Assembly: GCA_963970005.1 (NCBI GenBank) | Contig: CAXAMN010021284.1 | Location: 530,050-594,049, forward strand | DNA length: 64,000 bases | Direction: 5' to 3' | Source of the DNA: Durusdinium trenchii | Taxonomy: Eukaryota; Sar; Dinophyceae; Suessiales; Symbiodiniaceae | Part shown: positions 42,601-53,708 of the stretch, in pieces | Layout: each line of letters opens with the position of its first letter | Numbering within the stretch: the first letter of the stretch is position 1 | Notes under the pieces: model-generated | Databases searched by the model: none | What the model was told of the DNA's origin: nothing | What the model saw: only the letters and a program-made list of their open reading frames with translations | Made by a program: the position numbers and the translations under genes

Positions 42601-43075
42601 CGTTGTGATTGACTTTCCAATGTGTGTTTATGGGCAACCCTTCAAAAAGCCAACACGGTTGTTGTCGAATTGCAGTAGCCTTGTTAGCCTTGCTGCCACG
42701 TGTCCACACCATAAGCATGCTGAAGTTTTGAAAGGCCGCACGTGGTCTCCAACATATGGATGGACCAATAAAACCACTCTTGCTGGTGCATATCCACCTT
42801 CACTTTGCAATAAGTGGGCTCGAGTGATTAGGGATGATCCGTTGGTGAGAACACATGATAAGAAAAAGCTTGGCCCAGACTTTGGCCAAGTCTTCAAGCC
42901 ATGCCGTGGTCAGTCAGTTGCACCAAAGACTTGCACAGAACAAGACAAGCAGTTTCCAATCACCTCGGAGATCCCAGGTCTCCTCGATGAAGTTGCTTTC
43001 GGGCACCACTCAAAAGCGGAAATCGCACAGCGAAAAGCCAGAAAAATTCGAGCCCGTCAAAAGAAGAAAGCGTGA
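39605..43075 (+). CDS. RT, RNase H and C5-methyltransferase polyprotein
   Basis: The frame opens after a stop at 39539; the first ATG is 39605. Residue numbers count from 39563. RT: GLFFVKKKTPEWIRMVVDCR (about 222-241), catalytic ELDVAD (Asp290), AMPMGWTWALFFANE, and TYVDN at 401-404, a variant of YxDD in which the second Asp is Asn. RNase H lies at about 680-785 (FSDN, then RNLADAPSR). The C-terminal domain has VFWELFSGEGN (Glu884), GTPCTVFSRAR (Cys944), SIENPQSSRIW (Glu991) and FKKPTRLLSN, the motif I, IV and VI pattern of cytosine-5 methylases. A methylase fused to a retroelement polyprotein is reported in Symbiodinium (de Mendoza and colleagues, 2018). The target-recognition region is not identifiable. 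Confidence 0.85.
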   Translation: MTFGIQCMRHFGETLEQERRHGFVFPIPGGAIAEQPTLVRDSLFGLNKLAGVKFNDASQLFHRPLTAVQSVAVDNAGAAVAEAGECPSLCGRDALKDMMKSHPTYGEPSTLAPFDAAKLKILFSLGRPKPIETLLPPPVIPLLNRWKTHIELSAEEVRSKLDASPECCPKRPYWDPILQKSRDVRTKLIVDLWKVGVVTFRTSIKSSIGLFFVKKKTPEWIRMVVDCRISNVHHRQPPVTRLGSPSCFGDLEMSPEVLKARLGRDCNQVGWGAELDVADCFYQFEMKQLAKWFGIDDPRKTADWAKAGVDITEVYDEDLETMVLLNDDTVVYPVIGAMPMGWTWALFFANETVAAIARATAPERPLECREKLPTPQLWEGETITSTYVDNVAVFGAHKVDVIARMDSLTKAFANHDIPVVWTQQEPLQCFETVGVILDFRNRVVRNKPNRLWKAYLAGRELCRRTKVRGDAVEVWTGHVTSLFRLSPSLLSVFSVIYRFNAVCRGKRVRLWPAVRAEIMQASSLLWFARAKLDGSFVNQVDMGDSSTSGYAMLTRSFAEVKIQEVARVREKWRFIPMPDDFKSAIEFFNRPGNRGEVESREHIKAFVRAGVGPNTEYGVWLQQALVDGNWLQTSPIVSQFKAVRKRREDVEVPALVEPIPSDMVSEGSYKLLWMRKWRNPDEHINIKEGRVLLSSLKRAARVSSQCGTKKLTFSDNLSAVLAFEKGRSSSAALNRLCKSSAAIQNALQIKWRIRHLETKRNLADAPSRGKWFRTPVPDPHVILAEPVFSPSKPSVIPSVSARCKTNLSLDALVPPPGLGWTAVHHMAKNSTCDSKMSSWHPASGACNDHGRPASSSTSVKKAKGVKVFWELFSGEGNLSKAMRSHRLFVHTPLDIKQDPSLDLTIEPVQRQVRQWIVDGHVDYLHMGTPCTVFSRARRGIKNFTKARFNERIGCELAFFSCELARLCSKLDVKWSIENPQSSRIWSLDCIQDLFGLPDAVVIDFPMCVYGQPFKKPTRLLSNCSSLVSLAATCPHHKHAEVLKGRTWSPTYGWTNKTTLAGAYPPSLCNKWARVIRDDPLVRTHDKKKLGPDFGQVFKPCRGQSVAPKTCTEQDKQFPITSEIPGLLDEVAFGHHSKAEIAQRKARKIRARQKKKA

Positions 43076-44057
43076 TCCATTACATCTGCCAGTCGTTGTC
43101 TCGGATAACCGCATCCTGCAATGCTCCAAAGTGAAGCCTAAGACATTGAAGGTGTATGATAGATCAGCCTCTGAATTTGTCGCGTGGTGCAAGCTGAACA
43201 ATAAGTCTCTTGGCAGTCACCTTCGCACAGATGAAGCCATGTCCAGGTATATCCACGAGCTTTGCTGGGAAGGGGTTTCTCTGACTGAGGCATCGTATGC
43301 AGTTTTTGGATATATCATGCTTCGTAGCCCGTCTTCTTGGCACATGCATGACAGAGAGAAGTTTCCCATCTCTCGTCAAGCCTTGAAGGGTTGGAAAGCC
43401 AGATTTCCAGGTAAATCACGCACAGGAGTTGACCTCGTGCTTTGGGATCTTGTGGCACTGTCAGCTTGTGAAGTTGGAAACTTTTTCACTGCAGCAGCAA
43501 TCATTTTGCAGGGTGATACCTACCTTCGTCCATCTGAACTGCTGGAGCTAACAGTGCGACATATGTTGAAGCCTTGTCGTCGTCAGAAATGTTGGGGGGT
43601 CATGGTAGGCCTTTCAGATGATGGAGTCCCTGCGAAGAACGGTGAGTTTGACGAATGCGTTTTTCTTGACACAACAGCACGACCTGATGTCAATCAGGTT
43701 GCGAGCCTTCTGGTTAAGAATGCCTGTTCTGCTGACGGTATGTTGTTTGGTACATTATCTCTTGAACAGTATGAGAAACAAATCAAACAAGCTGCCTCTG
43801 CCGTTTCTTTAGGTCACTTGAATCTGTGTCCCCACATGTTAAGACACAGTGGTGCTTCGCATGATGCCTTTCACCAAGAAAGGTCTCTCAAGGAAATCCA
43901 AGTGCGTGGTAGGTGGAAAGCAGTGCAGTCTGTCAATCGGTATCGCAAACCTGGATTGATGCTGCTTCGACAATCTTCTGTCCCGCGAAGTGTTTGGAAG
44001 AAAGCAGATCAATCACGACAGCTTGTGCTCTCCCACCTTCGTAAGTTTTTTGGCTAG
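42855..44057 (+). CDS. Tyrosine recombinase
   Basis: 400 residues from ATG 42855, overlapping the polyprotein by 221 bases in another frame. The N-terminus is basic; the core-binding-like helix set (KPKTLKVYDRSASEFVAWC) is followed by the catalytic domain: Arg225 in YLRPSELLEL, His327 and Arg330 in HMLRHSGASHD, Trp354 in RGRWKAVQ, and Tyr363 in VNRYRKPG. This R-H-x-x-R-W-Y set is complete. In DIRS elements the enzyme integrates the circular cDNA without a target duplication. The overlap suggests translation by frameshift or re-initiation, as for ORF1/ORF2. Confidence 0.85.
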   Translation: MIRKSLAQTLAKSSSHAVVSQLHQRLAQNKTSSFQSPRRSQVSSMKLLSGTTQKRKSHSEKPEKFEPVKRRKRDPLHLPVVVSDNRILQCSKVKPKTLKVYDRSASEFVAWCKLNNKSLGSHLRTDEAMSRYIHELCWEGVSLTEASYAVFGYIMLRSPSSWHMHDREKFPISRQALKGWKARFPGKSRTGVDLVLWDLVALSACEVGNFFTAAAIILQGDTYLRPSELLELTVRHMLKPCRRQKCWGVMVGLSDDGVPAKNGEFDECVFLDTTARPDVNQVASLLVKNACSADGMLFGTLSLEQYEKQIKQAASAVSLGHLNLCPHMLRHSGASHDAFHQERSLKEIQVRGRWKAVQSVNRYRKPGLMLLRQSSVPRSVWKKADQSRQLVLSHLRKFFG

Positions 44058-45741
44058 TACTTAAGGGCTTCGCCCAGTCCTTCCTTATGGGCTATGGGCA
44101 GGTGATGGGTTCACAAAGCAAGTGTTGCAGCCAGCAACGCAATCGTGTGCAATGTGCCATTCCGTTTTTTCACATGGAAGCTTCCTGAATGCATGCCACC
44201 TTTTGTTTAAGATTGCCTTCGATCCAGCTGGGACTACTGCATATCGCTGAAAAAGCTGGGCTGGAGTGCAGGCTGAGGACACAATTTTCATCAGTATGGG
44301 ACATGTTCTGTCGATGTTAAACATCCTTAAACCACTTCATTGACTGGGGATGTCCGAATGTCACTCATCCTCCATGTCACTCATACCCGGTAGTGCCCGG
44401 TCAACGATTCGATGCTCTCCTGCACGCCCGAGGCAACGTTTGCTGTGTGGATCCTTCCTCAGTGTGGCTGCCACTTCTGCCAGGCTTTGGGAAGAGCTCG
44501 GCTCCCATGCCAATTCCGCGACTTGGTCGTATCCATTTCCTTGACAAATGAATCTAATGGACGCGTGTGGTATGTCAACAGGGAGACTCCCCCTAACTAG
44601 TCCCCTTGGTCGATATGTTCTTTGGAGGTAGACATGGGGGTTGCAAATCAACATGTCTTGTGTTCTACACATCCCTGTCCTAGACACTACATTGACCCCC
44701 AAAGCCAAAGCATGTGTCATTGGAAGAAGATGCCGACTTTCAAGTGTTTTCCCCCCGGACAGGATTGGGGTAGACTTTAGAGGAGACGCCCACCCGTTTC
44801 ATCAGCTTTGCAAGACTGGACCGAACTCCCAGGTTTTTGGAACTGTGTCCGTGCATGTCATCTCATGTGTTGGTTTAATAACATTGGAAGATATCGTGCA
44901 CGAACTGAGATGTGCAGTTCACCCTGTAAAGTAAAACAATGGGTTTTGTAGGTGCTGCATGATTTCTGCCATCCAGACAGTTGGAATACATGTTGCATGG
45001 TCAAACGGAACGTGCCTGAAAGTACAATCTTCGCCGTGTTTCAACATGTTTCGGCCATCTTCCGTCTATACCCTGCTTGGCCTCCCCTCGGTCCCTTTAA
45101 GGCTCGCGACTGCCACTGGCTGTGCCAACAGTTGGAGGAGACTGGATTCCTTCGGGGAGATGGTCATCAATCCCTGGTGAAAAAAGTATGTATAAATATA
45201 TATATACCCTAGGGATCCAAGTACCTTCTCAGAAGGTACTTGGACCCTCCAAACCTCAAAAACCGTGTCGAACACATCACCGTACCTGAGGTTCGGTAGG
45301 AAAACGGATCCGTTTCAACGGGTCTATGCCGCACTTGGATCCTATGGACGAACACGGGGGTTTGAAACGGGTCGCAGCCTGGCTGATAGCCTGGGTCCCT
45401 AAGGTCCCAATCCATCACCGGAAGACGCAGCCTGGCTGTGGTGTGACGACCGCATGGCTCGACACCGAGGTCCAGTCCGAAACAATTGGGTAATTGGGAG
45501 TTTCTACGTAGACAGTTGACCTTACATGTATAGTAGACCGTTGATACACTAAGGTTTTAAACCAAAGACTCAGACTACTAAGCAGATAATGCATAGATAG
45601 CCCATGATAGCGTGTTTTCTCTCAATACTGTTTGTTTTGCAAACACCTCACACCTCGACCACCTATCCAACTCCATCTCCCACTCGCGACCGCATCCGCT
45701 GATCCGACTCGGGTTCCGCCGCGCGGGTTCCGCCTGCCCAG
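44058..45741. other. Retroelement 3' flank and intergenic DNA
   Basis: No ORF is supported. 45207-45252 holds a family B palindrome core (TACCTTCTCAGAAGGTAC) next to CCCTAGGGATCC. The 3' end of the retroelement must lie in this stretch, but I see no terminal repeat. Confidence 0.4.
45207..45252. repeat. Fold-back element, family B copy 2
   Basis: Contains ACCTTCTCAGAAGGTAC, an exact palindromic core, preceded by CCCTAGGGATCCAAG. Related to 6684-6804. Confidence 0.6.
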
Positions 45742-45863
45742 GAGGTGGCGCCGGCCAGTGTGCAGCACGCCCACTGGGCGAGTCAGTGGGCATTTGCCAG
45801 CTGGCAACACTTCCAGCGCCAGGCGGGCGCGAGTTTGCCGCCGGGCAAGCGTGCACTGAGAGC
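45742..45863 (+). CDS. Short GC-rich exon, unrecognised
   Basis: After CCTGCCCAG and before GTGAATCG. It encodes EVAPASVQHAHWASQWAFAS, then WQHFQRQAGASLPPGKRALR, a Trp- and Gln-rich segment. Alternative frames on both strands are also open here, so the frame is a judgement of composition and splice sites. Unrecognised. Confidence 0.35.
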
Positions 45864-46810
45864 GTGAATCGAGCGTCATCCGATGGAAGGAGATGAACTT
45901 CAACCCAAAGAACATGTTGGATCCTCAGCTTGGAATGGTACCTTAGAAACCACGCGATCTGGAGTTTGGCCACGCCCATGGCAGTGGCGATCTGAAGCAG
46001 TGAGCTTTACTTGAGATGGTTGAACCCACCGACTGATGTGTGTTCACCACCAACCAATATACTGTTTGGGTCATTGGATTCGTTTGGTTGTCAAGTTGCC
46101 GGACCTGAACAATCTACAGGGGCAGACGGGTTCATTGAGGTACCTTGAGCAGATCCAAGTGACCATTAATGCACTTCAATTGGATAACTTGTCACCTCGT
46201 TGGATCATCGGATACACCCGGGACGTGGCGCCGTATGTGTTGCTGTTGACCAGACTCTCACTCCAAGAATGAGAGCTCCTTCTCCGACATGATCATGGCG
46301 ACATGCAGATTTGACCGCCGCGTTTTCTCCTGCAATATTGTATGAATTCGAATAGTTCGGACATATCTTGTTGTTCCATGGTTTGAGGCTGCAAAAATCA
46401 TATACAGTAGTGACTTTTGAACTAGCTAGTGCTTTGTTGTGGTCAGTATAGTTATATATACGTACTTTAACAGGTGTTTCATGAAATTCTCCAGTAGAAG
46501 GAAGCCTTGTTCTTGGGTTCACTATGTACTATGTCTAGTTCTTTGACTCACAGAAAAAACCGTTGTCTTCTTTAGCAGGCCCCTTTAAAAGGGTGCCTAT
46601 ATCTCCTCTCAGTGGGGTCTCATCCTGGATCATTGATCAAAATTTGAATCATTTGGTGGTCCCTGGTGTACCTAGTTTTGCAGGCTTCGGGTGATGCTGA
46701 TGTTCCGATCAAACCCCACCATGGAGAAGATGTCTTTCTTTCTGCGGCTTCCTGGACTGACTGTAGAATATTGTAGAGCTCTACGTGCTTCTTTTTTCAT
46801 GCCATGCCAG

Positions 46811-46934
46811 GAGCGGCAACGGATTCCGCAGAAGCTGCCACCTTCTCCGCTGCCCTCCGAGCTCTTGCGCGCCGCGGCCTACGCGCGCCACAGGAGGGGG
46901 CAGGGCGGGGTGATCTTGATGGAGCTGGATGCGG
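46811..46934 (+). CDS. Short GC-rich exon with strong splice sites
   Basis: 124 nt bounded by TGCCAG and GTGAGA, the best splice pair in this region. It encodes ERQRIPQKLPPSPLPSEL, then LRAAAYARHRRGQGGVILME and LDAG, ending in phase 1. Unrecognised. It does not join in phase with the exon at 45742, so at least one exon is missing between them. Confidence 0.5.
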
Positions 46935-47116
46935 GTGAGAACGATCCAATGAAAGAATCAACTGTTACGTGGATGGGACCATCTGCTTGGTCTTCGGATT
47001 TGGGATCCTCATCAGATGTCATCTGGGCAAATTAAGGCGAGCTCACCTGACGAGGTACGAGGTAGAATAATTTCGAAACGAAAATAAGCGAGGTAAGTCC
47101 AGCAACAGCAGCAGGA

Positions 47117-47421
47117 CAAAGCTTTTGAGCTTGTAAGGGCCACTGCTGGGCATAGCTTCCAGGAGCTACTGGGACTCCACTCACCATGCCACACAGAAGC
47201 CTCAAGAATACCAAAAACAAAAAAACAACCTATTTCCAAGAAATAGGCCTGATTTGATCCCAAGCATGCTTGAAGGCATGCTTGAAGGGATTGGGGCTTG
47301 TAGAGGCCACTGTTGGGTGTAGTTTCCAGGAGCTACAGGGATTCTTCCACCCATGCAGGGCAGAGAGCCCCAAGAATCCCAAAGACAAAAAACAACCTAT
47401 TGTCAAGAAATAGGCCCGATT
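47117..47421. repeat. Direct repeat of about 140 bp, two copies
   Basis: 47117-47257 and 47282-47421 share GCTTCCAGGAGCTAC/GTTTCCAGGAGCTAC, AACAACCTATT and CAAGAAATAGGCC with the same order and spacing, at roughly 80 percent identity by eye. AGACGAGGTACGAGGT-like repeats flank both (47050, 47550). Confidence 0.65.
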
Positions 47422-48016
47422 ACCAGTTTGGATGTGCAGGAAGCCATGGCAGGCATTCAGCCCCCCCCAACAAATGCAGACGAGGTGAATGAAATTATTG
47501 AAATTAAACGAGGCGAGGTGAATAATTTCAAAACATGAAATTAAGACGAGGTACGAGGTGAACGAAATTAATGAAACTAATTTAATTCACTCAGATGTCA
47601 TCAGGTCATCCATGAAAGGGGCTATGGTCCTCCAAGTAACCTGGATGATTTCGGGGAGTGTGCCGCTGTTGATGTTGTTTTTTTTGGATGAGCAATGCAC
47701 ATGGGTCAAGCTACTGCATTCTTTGGGACCAGTACATGGCAAACAGGGTGGTTTCCAGTTGATGGCTCCGTGTTGTGGAAGGCATAAACTGCATTAATTA
47801 TAGCATTCACTTTACTAAAGTTTATACTTACTTGACATGATATAATGCTATGATGTGTTGCTACTAAAGTTTTTAAAGTTTATAATCACTTGCCAAGTGA
47901 CATGCTATCCCTTGACATGACGGGCGTCACTACTTGCCACCGAACCCCAAGAAGTGCTTGAGACCAACACGTGATGTAAGGACCACTGAAGCAATCTGTT
48001 GTACATTGTTTTTCAG

Positions 48017-48279
48017 TCCATGTTTCTCCACCGACCCGTTTCCCCCTCAAGAGCCGCGCGATCCCAGCTTTGGGCAATGCTACGGCGAGCACCTGTGGCT
48101 TTGCCAAGCGCAGCAGCTAGAGTGGCCCACCACTCTCCTGGCGGCCTCTCTTCGGGTTCCCCAAGAGCTTCGACCCCCGAAGGCTCCCAGGAGGCGTGAC
48201 AAAGCAGCGCGAAGCGCCCACCGTGGGATGAAGCAGCGCGAACGGGAGCGAGCGAGAGCGGAGCGACCGGTTTTCCAGG
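48017..48279 (+). CDS. GC-rich exon, unrecognised
   Basis: After TTTTTCAG, before GTCAGG. About 87 residues: STDPFPPQEPRDPSFGQCYG, EHLWLCQAQQLEWPTTLLAA, then a basic segment (KAPRRRDKAARSAHRGMKQR). This is the longest uninterrupted GC-rich exon in the window. No domain is recognised; the basic region may be a nucleic-acid-binding or localisation segment. Confidence 0.5.
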
Positions 48280-49039
48280 GTCAGGAACCACTGCATCAGG
48301 CACGATGACGACTGCATGGGAAGCGGAGGAGATGTTGCCAACCAGCGACATAGCGCCATAGCGCTAAGTCCTTGGGATCGTTCCGGTTTCCAAGGGTTTT
48401 TGGCAGTGGATGGTACGCAAGCACCAGGGCCACCAGTACCTACACCGCGGCTCACCGAAAAAGACCTCAAAGACACAGACCCATACCCTGAAAACCCTGG
48501 TACAATGCCCTAGGACTCCAACCACATCCTCAGATGGTTAGAGCCCCAAAACCTACCCCAACCATCCCCAACCACCTCAATGCAATTTACGGCATTTTGC
48601 CGTTGGTTGACTCAGTGACTCCTCAGTTGGCATATTCACTGGTACGTGTTACACATGCTGGGCAAGTGTTCTTTCATTTTTGGTGATGGCCATGATGGCC
48701 AGTCACACCATTGCGCGCACTTTGCCAGGCTCAACGCGGAGGTTTGATATCATCTAGTGTAGGTGTCATGTTCTTTAGGGGCAGAGCCAAGCAGGATTGG
48801 CCAAGTCATCCAAGTCACAAATCTTCAGTTCGTCCGTGTCGCGAGTCTACGTACTGGGGGACCAGCACTCGGACCGGACGGCACATCTCAGGTCTTAGAC
48901 CGACCGACGTTGCATTGCTCGGGTGGTGATCACACTTTTGACAGATTAAACGCACACGATCGCTATAGCGTATCATGTTGAGCTATTTTGAGCAGTGTAC
49001 TGATGAAAAAGCAAAGTGTTAACAGATCGTTTGTATTCG

Positions 49040-49200
49040 TTTGTTATGTTTTTCTTGAAGGAAGAAGAGCCGCCCTGCTCCGCCGCGTATGAAGAGCTAC
49101 AAGACGGCCTTTGCAAGTGCCTCGGTCGCCGGACTGTTTCTGAAACGCCCAGTCATGGGGAGCGCTCCCGAGTGGTGGAGCTTCTCTTTGAAGAGGGGTA
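49040..49200 (+). CDS. Possible exon, frame uncertain
   Basis: A GC-rich patch open in two plus frames: one gives MKSYKTAFASASVAGLFLKR, the other EEEPPCSAAYEELQDGLCKC. Both are natural-looking. It lies between better-supported exons and is probably part of the same gene. Confidence 0.3.
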
Positions 49201-49622
49201 GTTGTGCAGAAATCGCTCTTTTGATTGATTGATGTAATTGAACCATCGCTCGACCAAAGTGCACAATTAGTCAAAGTCTTCACTACCTGGAATTAGTGTT
49301 TCATTGCTTGGAGGCATGTTGCGAGCTGCACTGGACTATTCAGGGGACACATTTTGACCGGCCTCTGGTATTTGTCCCTTTTGCATCACCTATCAACTCT
49401 GCAAAGGTGTCGTGGTGTTTCATGGCCAAAACGATACATTGTGTGACACATGGCATATCATGCCATCACACCCACAAGAGAATCACCCCAAAACACCGAC
49501 CCCTCACACATGCAAGGTCGGTCAGATTTGTTAAAACTCCTTCTTTCCACGGCCCATGGGACCGGTGATTCTGTGCGGACCGGTTCCCTGGAGACCGTCT
49601 CGTCCGGTCTCCACATGTCCAG

Positions 49623-49715
49623 GCTGGCAGCAAGTGAGACAGATGTACCAGCAGCAGGCCGTGCTTCGGTCGAGAGCCACGGGAGCCGTGCCGTGCGCAG
49701 CGGACTCGCCTCGGG
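49623..49715 (+). CDS. Possible short exon
   Basis: After TGTCCAG, before GTATCC. The frame gives GWQQVRQMYQQQAVLRSRAT and then AADSPRG. An alternative frame in the same bases is also open. Unrecognised. Confidence 0.35.
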
Positions 49716-51392
49716 GTATCCAATAGAAACTGCTTGTGGATCTCCGGACTTCCGGCAGGTCTAGGTAGAGACATGTTTTGCATGGACAAAAATACGGCAA
49801 CGAGTCCAAGAGTTGATGCGAGAGACAGTTGCACTGCTTCTTCGCACAGGGGGCTTCTTCGCACCATGCAGAATGGTGAAGGAATACGGGAACCAAGATC
49901 ATACTAAACAAACAATTACATCCAAAGCCAGCGGACTTCGATGGATTGCAGATTCCAGAAGAAAGGGCACCCCTGGGGCCCTCAGAATTGCCGGTGATGC
50001 CGGTGTCCAGGCGGAAACGGAGTCCAGGGCCTCCTTGGCGATTCGGCAAAGCGCACTGGTCCAACAAGAGGTGCAGGGCAGTCGGGCTGAGAGGCGACTT
50101 AGGTGAAAACTCTCGTCCCTAGTGTTGGAAGCATTCATATTCAGTGAAGTTTTGTGTCATTCTTGGTTTTGATGTATCACCAGGCTTCCGGGACAACTCC
50201 AAGAATTTTGGCTTGGCTTTAGACCCATCCAGTGGGCTAGTAAGCAGATGTTTGGGATGTTTTGGTACCCTTTATCCTCCATCAAGCACCTCGACGTGGA
50301 ACATCATGGATCTGCTGGATAGCAAGCACTATTCTTTGGCTTTGTGGGGCCGGGTTCAGAAAAGACAGGAGAAGGCCCATAGCTGGCTGCGATTTTGGCA
50401 TTGCCACGTTTGTTTTTTGTTCTATTGGAGTCCGTCCATCCCTCTTGGGACACAATGTTGTAAACTTCAAAGTTGCAGAATCGCTTGTCTCCAAGAAACA
50501 ATATATACGTTGTTCATCCTCATTCTGAACCACCTTTTTGTAGAGGAAACTTGTCTTAAATGATGATTCCAGAGAATGTACGGAGAGAGACCAGAGAGGG
50601 AGAGATTTCTGGATCCCTTCCCCCGTTACAAACCAATTGCTTTCCTTCACCTTCCACCCACAAAAGCCACCCCTTCCGCCGCTCGTCCCTAGTCGTGCCG
50701 CTCCAGGCGATGAGTGACTTCACCGCGGCCCTGGCGTGCCTGATCCGTGGATAGGTCCGGAATCCCACTCGTGCGGGCATGATAGGTTCGTCAGCGATTT
50801 GTCCAGCTGAGAAACAGGATCGGAGTGAGGAGTGATCTCCAAATATCAGGATGCCCATGAGCCGGAGACCGGATGCTGTCGATGTCCAAGGGTTTCCATC
50901 TTATAAGGGAATGCTCATGAATGCTCTATTTGAGCCGTTCTGAGTTGACACCATGGAACAATGAAATCGGGAGCATGCTCAAGCGAGGTGGGGATCTATT
51001 GTAGAAATGTGGTTCCTTCATAATTTGCCATCCCTTTGGGGGAAGAATAGAGCTAGTGTTAGAACTATGAAAACAACAGAAACAACAAATTCAAACAATT
51101 AAACAACACGTTTTACATCAGAATATATATATATATATCAGGACTATGAACAACAACTGAAACACAAAACAACAACAAAAACAACAAAACATTATATAAG
51201 ATTATGTTGTGTTTCATTTCCCCCTTAGGTGCCTTCCATTCCAAGTTGATTCCATTTAATTTGTCGACGACGGCTTCTTGAGGTCGTTGAGGTTAAGGTT
51301 GTCCCTCAATGGTTTAACGTTTGTCCCAGGACACGAATCCACTCGCATATGGAGGGGTCTGGGGGTTCTCACCAATCTAATACCCAGACGCT

Positions 51393-51480
51393 CCACGGGA
51401 CTGCCATACATTATATATTATGTCTACATTGGGGTGGTTTTGGGGGTCAATATAGGCATATATGGCAGTCCCATGGAGAG
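51393..51480. repeat. Fold-back element, family C copy 1
   Basis: CTCCACGGGACTGCCATACA on the left pairs with ATGGCAGTCCCATGGAG on the right. The internal block CTACATTGGGGTGG recurs, reverse-complemented, at 63186-63245. Confidence 0.7.
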
Positions 51481-53708
51481 TTTGGGATAGGTTTTGAAGG
51501 ACCAGTCGGGCTGAGTTTTGACGGAGCATTTGGGGTCGAGTCGAGCGAATTCCGTTTAGGGTGAGACAACTGTTTTTCGCTGAATTCGCCGGTAGGTTCA
51601 CGCCCCGACCTGAACATCGAGGAACTGCCATGACTCCGGTCCACGGCAAGACCTGGCGCCCAGGGGTGCACGCCATGACGCACAGCCAAGTGTGACACCC
51701 CCCCCGAAAGTCGAGGTGCACAGCGCTACGCCAAGCGCGAAGTTCCAGAGTAAAAGTCCAGCCCAAAGTCTGAGGATAGCAGTTCCAATGTATTTTCTGT
51801 TATTAATTACTCGTGTCTTTTTTTGGTTTGCCTGTGTTTTTTTTGTAAGTATCATATCAGCTGTCTCCGTTAGCAGCGGCCAGGCTGGAATGGACCCTCC
51901 TGGGCCGCTGGGAATTTGAGGCTTGCAAGGAGTTTCGGATAACCCGAGGCTCCGCAACCGCCGGTGTTAACGATTGAAGGCCACATCAAATGATGTGAAT
52001 TCAATACCGAAGAAGCGGCTTTCAGCGGCATGCAGAGACCGAAGAAGAGGCATGTGATTGCTGGCAGCAAGTTGTTTGCACATGTTTGTTCTTTTTTCCA
52101 TCATGAGTCATAATTAGAACGCATATGTTTTTTTTTTTTGTGATAGCAGTCTAGTTGGGTGATAGCAGCAGTATCGGCAAATATGTGTAGAGTAGTGTGT
52201 AGATTACTTAAATGCTATGTGACCAAGCCACTTATATAGTAAGGTTTGTTGTGCAGGTGAATTGTCAGTCCATCAGCACGTAGTCGTCTCGTTCTTCCTT
52301 GATCCCGGATGGAGTGTTTGAGTCACAGTATTGTGTGGCATTTGTTTGATGAGATCCTTCTATTAAAGCAATCCAGAATGGACAACAAACCATCCTATAT
52401 TCCTATATACATAATCCTGGAAAATTTGTGTCGAAGCAACACGGGCCGACATGCTCCTTTCAGAGGCGTGTGCATTCATGTATGGATATTTAACCTTTAT
52501 ACTGGTTGTGTCACTAATGCACGTAACACCCAGCTGCGGCTTGGGCTTCGCTTGGCTGTCAGTGTTTTCCTCCAACAGCTTTGAGGATCTGATGTGGCGG
52601 AGCATCTTTGCCTCCAACAGAGGCTTCTCTTCGTCGCATTTTCTTCTCCATGTGTTTCATTCTCGAAGCGGTTTGACCCTCATATAGGTAGTCATACACT
52701 TCCTCCAAGGGCTATCGGATCATCGTCTCACCATGGAGATGCAACACAGGCGTGTACCTCAAGACCCTAGAGTAGCGACGCATCATGGATCGAGCCAAAC
52801 AAATTTCTCGGATTTCTCTGATGTCAGCCGTGGAAAGAGGTGTCCCGCGATGGCGGGCAGTCAGAAAAGTCTGAGCCCTGCGCAGAAGCCGCCGTTGCTT
52901 CAGGGCGACAGGAGCATGGCGGCGCCGGCTATGAAGGCCCCAGTCGAGCGTCTCTCAAGTCTGAAGATGTGTCCGGGATGCCCTGTTACAGGTGTTTAGG
53001 CATGGAGTGTGGGTGTGGAAACTCGATCTGTGGCGTGGAAACTCGTGCACGAACGGACGCACAGCTCACATGGAAGCGGAAGCTGCTAAGACTATAACCC
53101 TCCAAACCCAGCCCAAACACCTCAGAAGGAACTTGGAGCCCATAGTCCCCTATACTTTCCGAATTGCAAACAGGGTGTGCCATGCACGTAACCATGTGAT
53201 GTGTTCGTCCGTTCGTTGATCTTTGTTCAGAACAGCGATCCGATGGAGCCGTATACGTGGAGCCTATCCGATTCTTCGCGCTGCACGGATTTCTTCGCCG
53301 CGCCGACGAGGCGACGTGTTGGACACTGGGCGTTTTGCTACAAAACCTCGTGATTTATAGACGTTTGGCGCGTTGCAAGTCCAAATATCCGACGTTTGGG
53401 GTGAGTCTTTGGAAGCACTGTGGCATCCAGTGTTCCATGATATTTGACTACTACTGACTACTGAACTGGTTTGGTAAAACACTTGGGGAAGCACAAGAGT
53501 TGCCAAAGCGGCACAAGTGCGTCTGCTCCTATTTGCTTGCCAGCAACTTCGTAGAGCAATGGAGAGCGATGCAGGCGCTTTCCGAAAAAAAGAAAGAAAG
53601 GCACGTCCATCCGTCGATCCAGCCGACCTCCATCCGTCCGGCCCCTGAACTGTCCATCCCGAACTCGGAATCATGTTCAAAGATCACTACGAACCCAGAC
53701 ATACATAG

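Larger units (their letters stand above)
27304..44057 (+). mobile_element. DIRS-like tyrosine-recombinase retroelement, interrupted
   Basis: Four plus-strand ORFs encode a membrane-segment protein, a Gag-like protein, an RT-RNase H-methyltransferase polyprotein and a tyrosine recombinase. RT plus a tyrosine recombinase, with no integrase, defines the DIRS order. Without the nested insertion (28931-39404) the unit is about 6.3 kb. Terminal repeats of the split or inverted DIRS type were not found, so the ends given are the spliced-leader relic and the recombinase stop, not true borders. The remaining long frames are open, so apart from the insertion it may be young. Confidence 0.8.
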
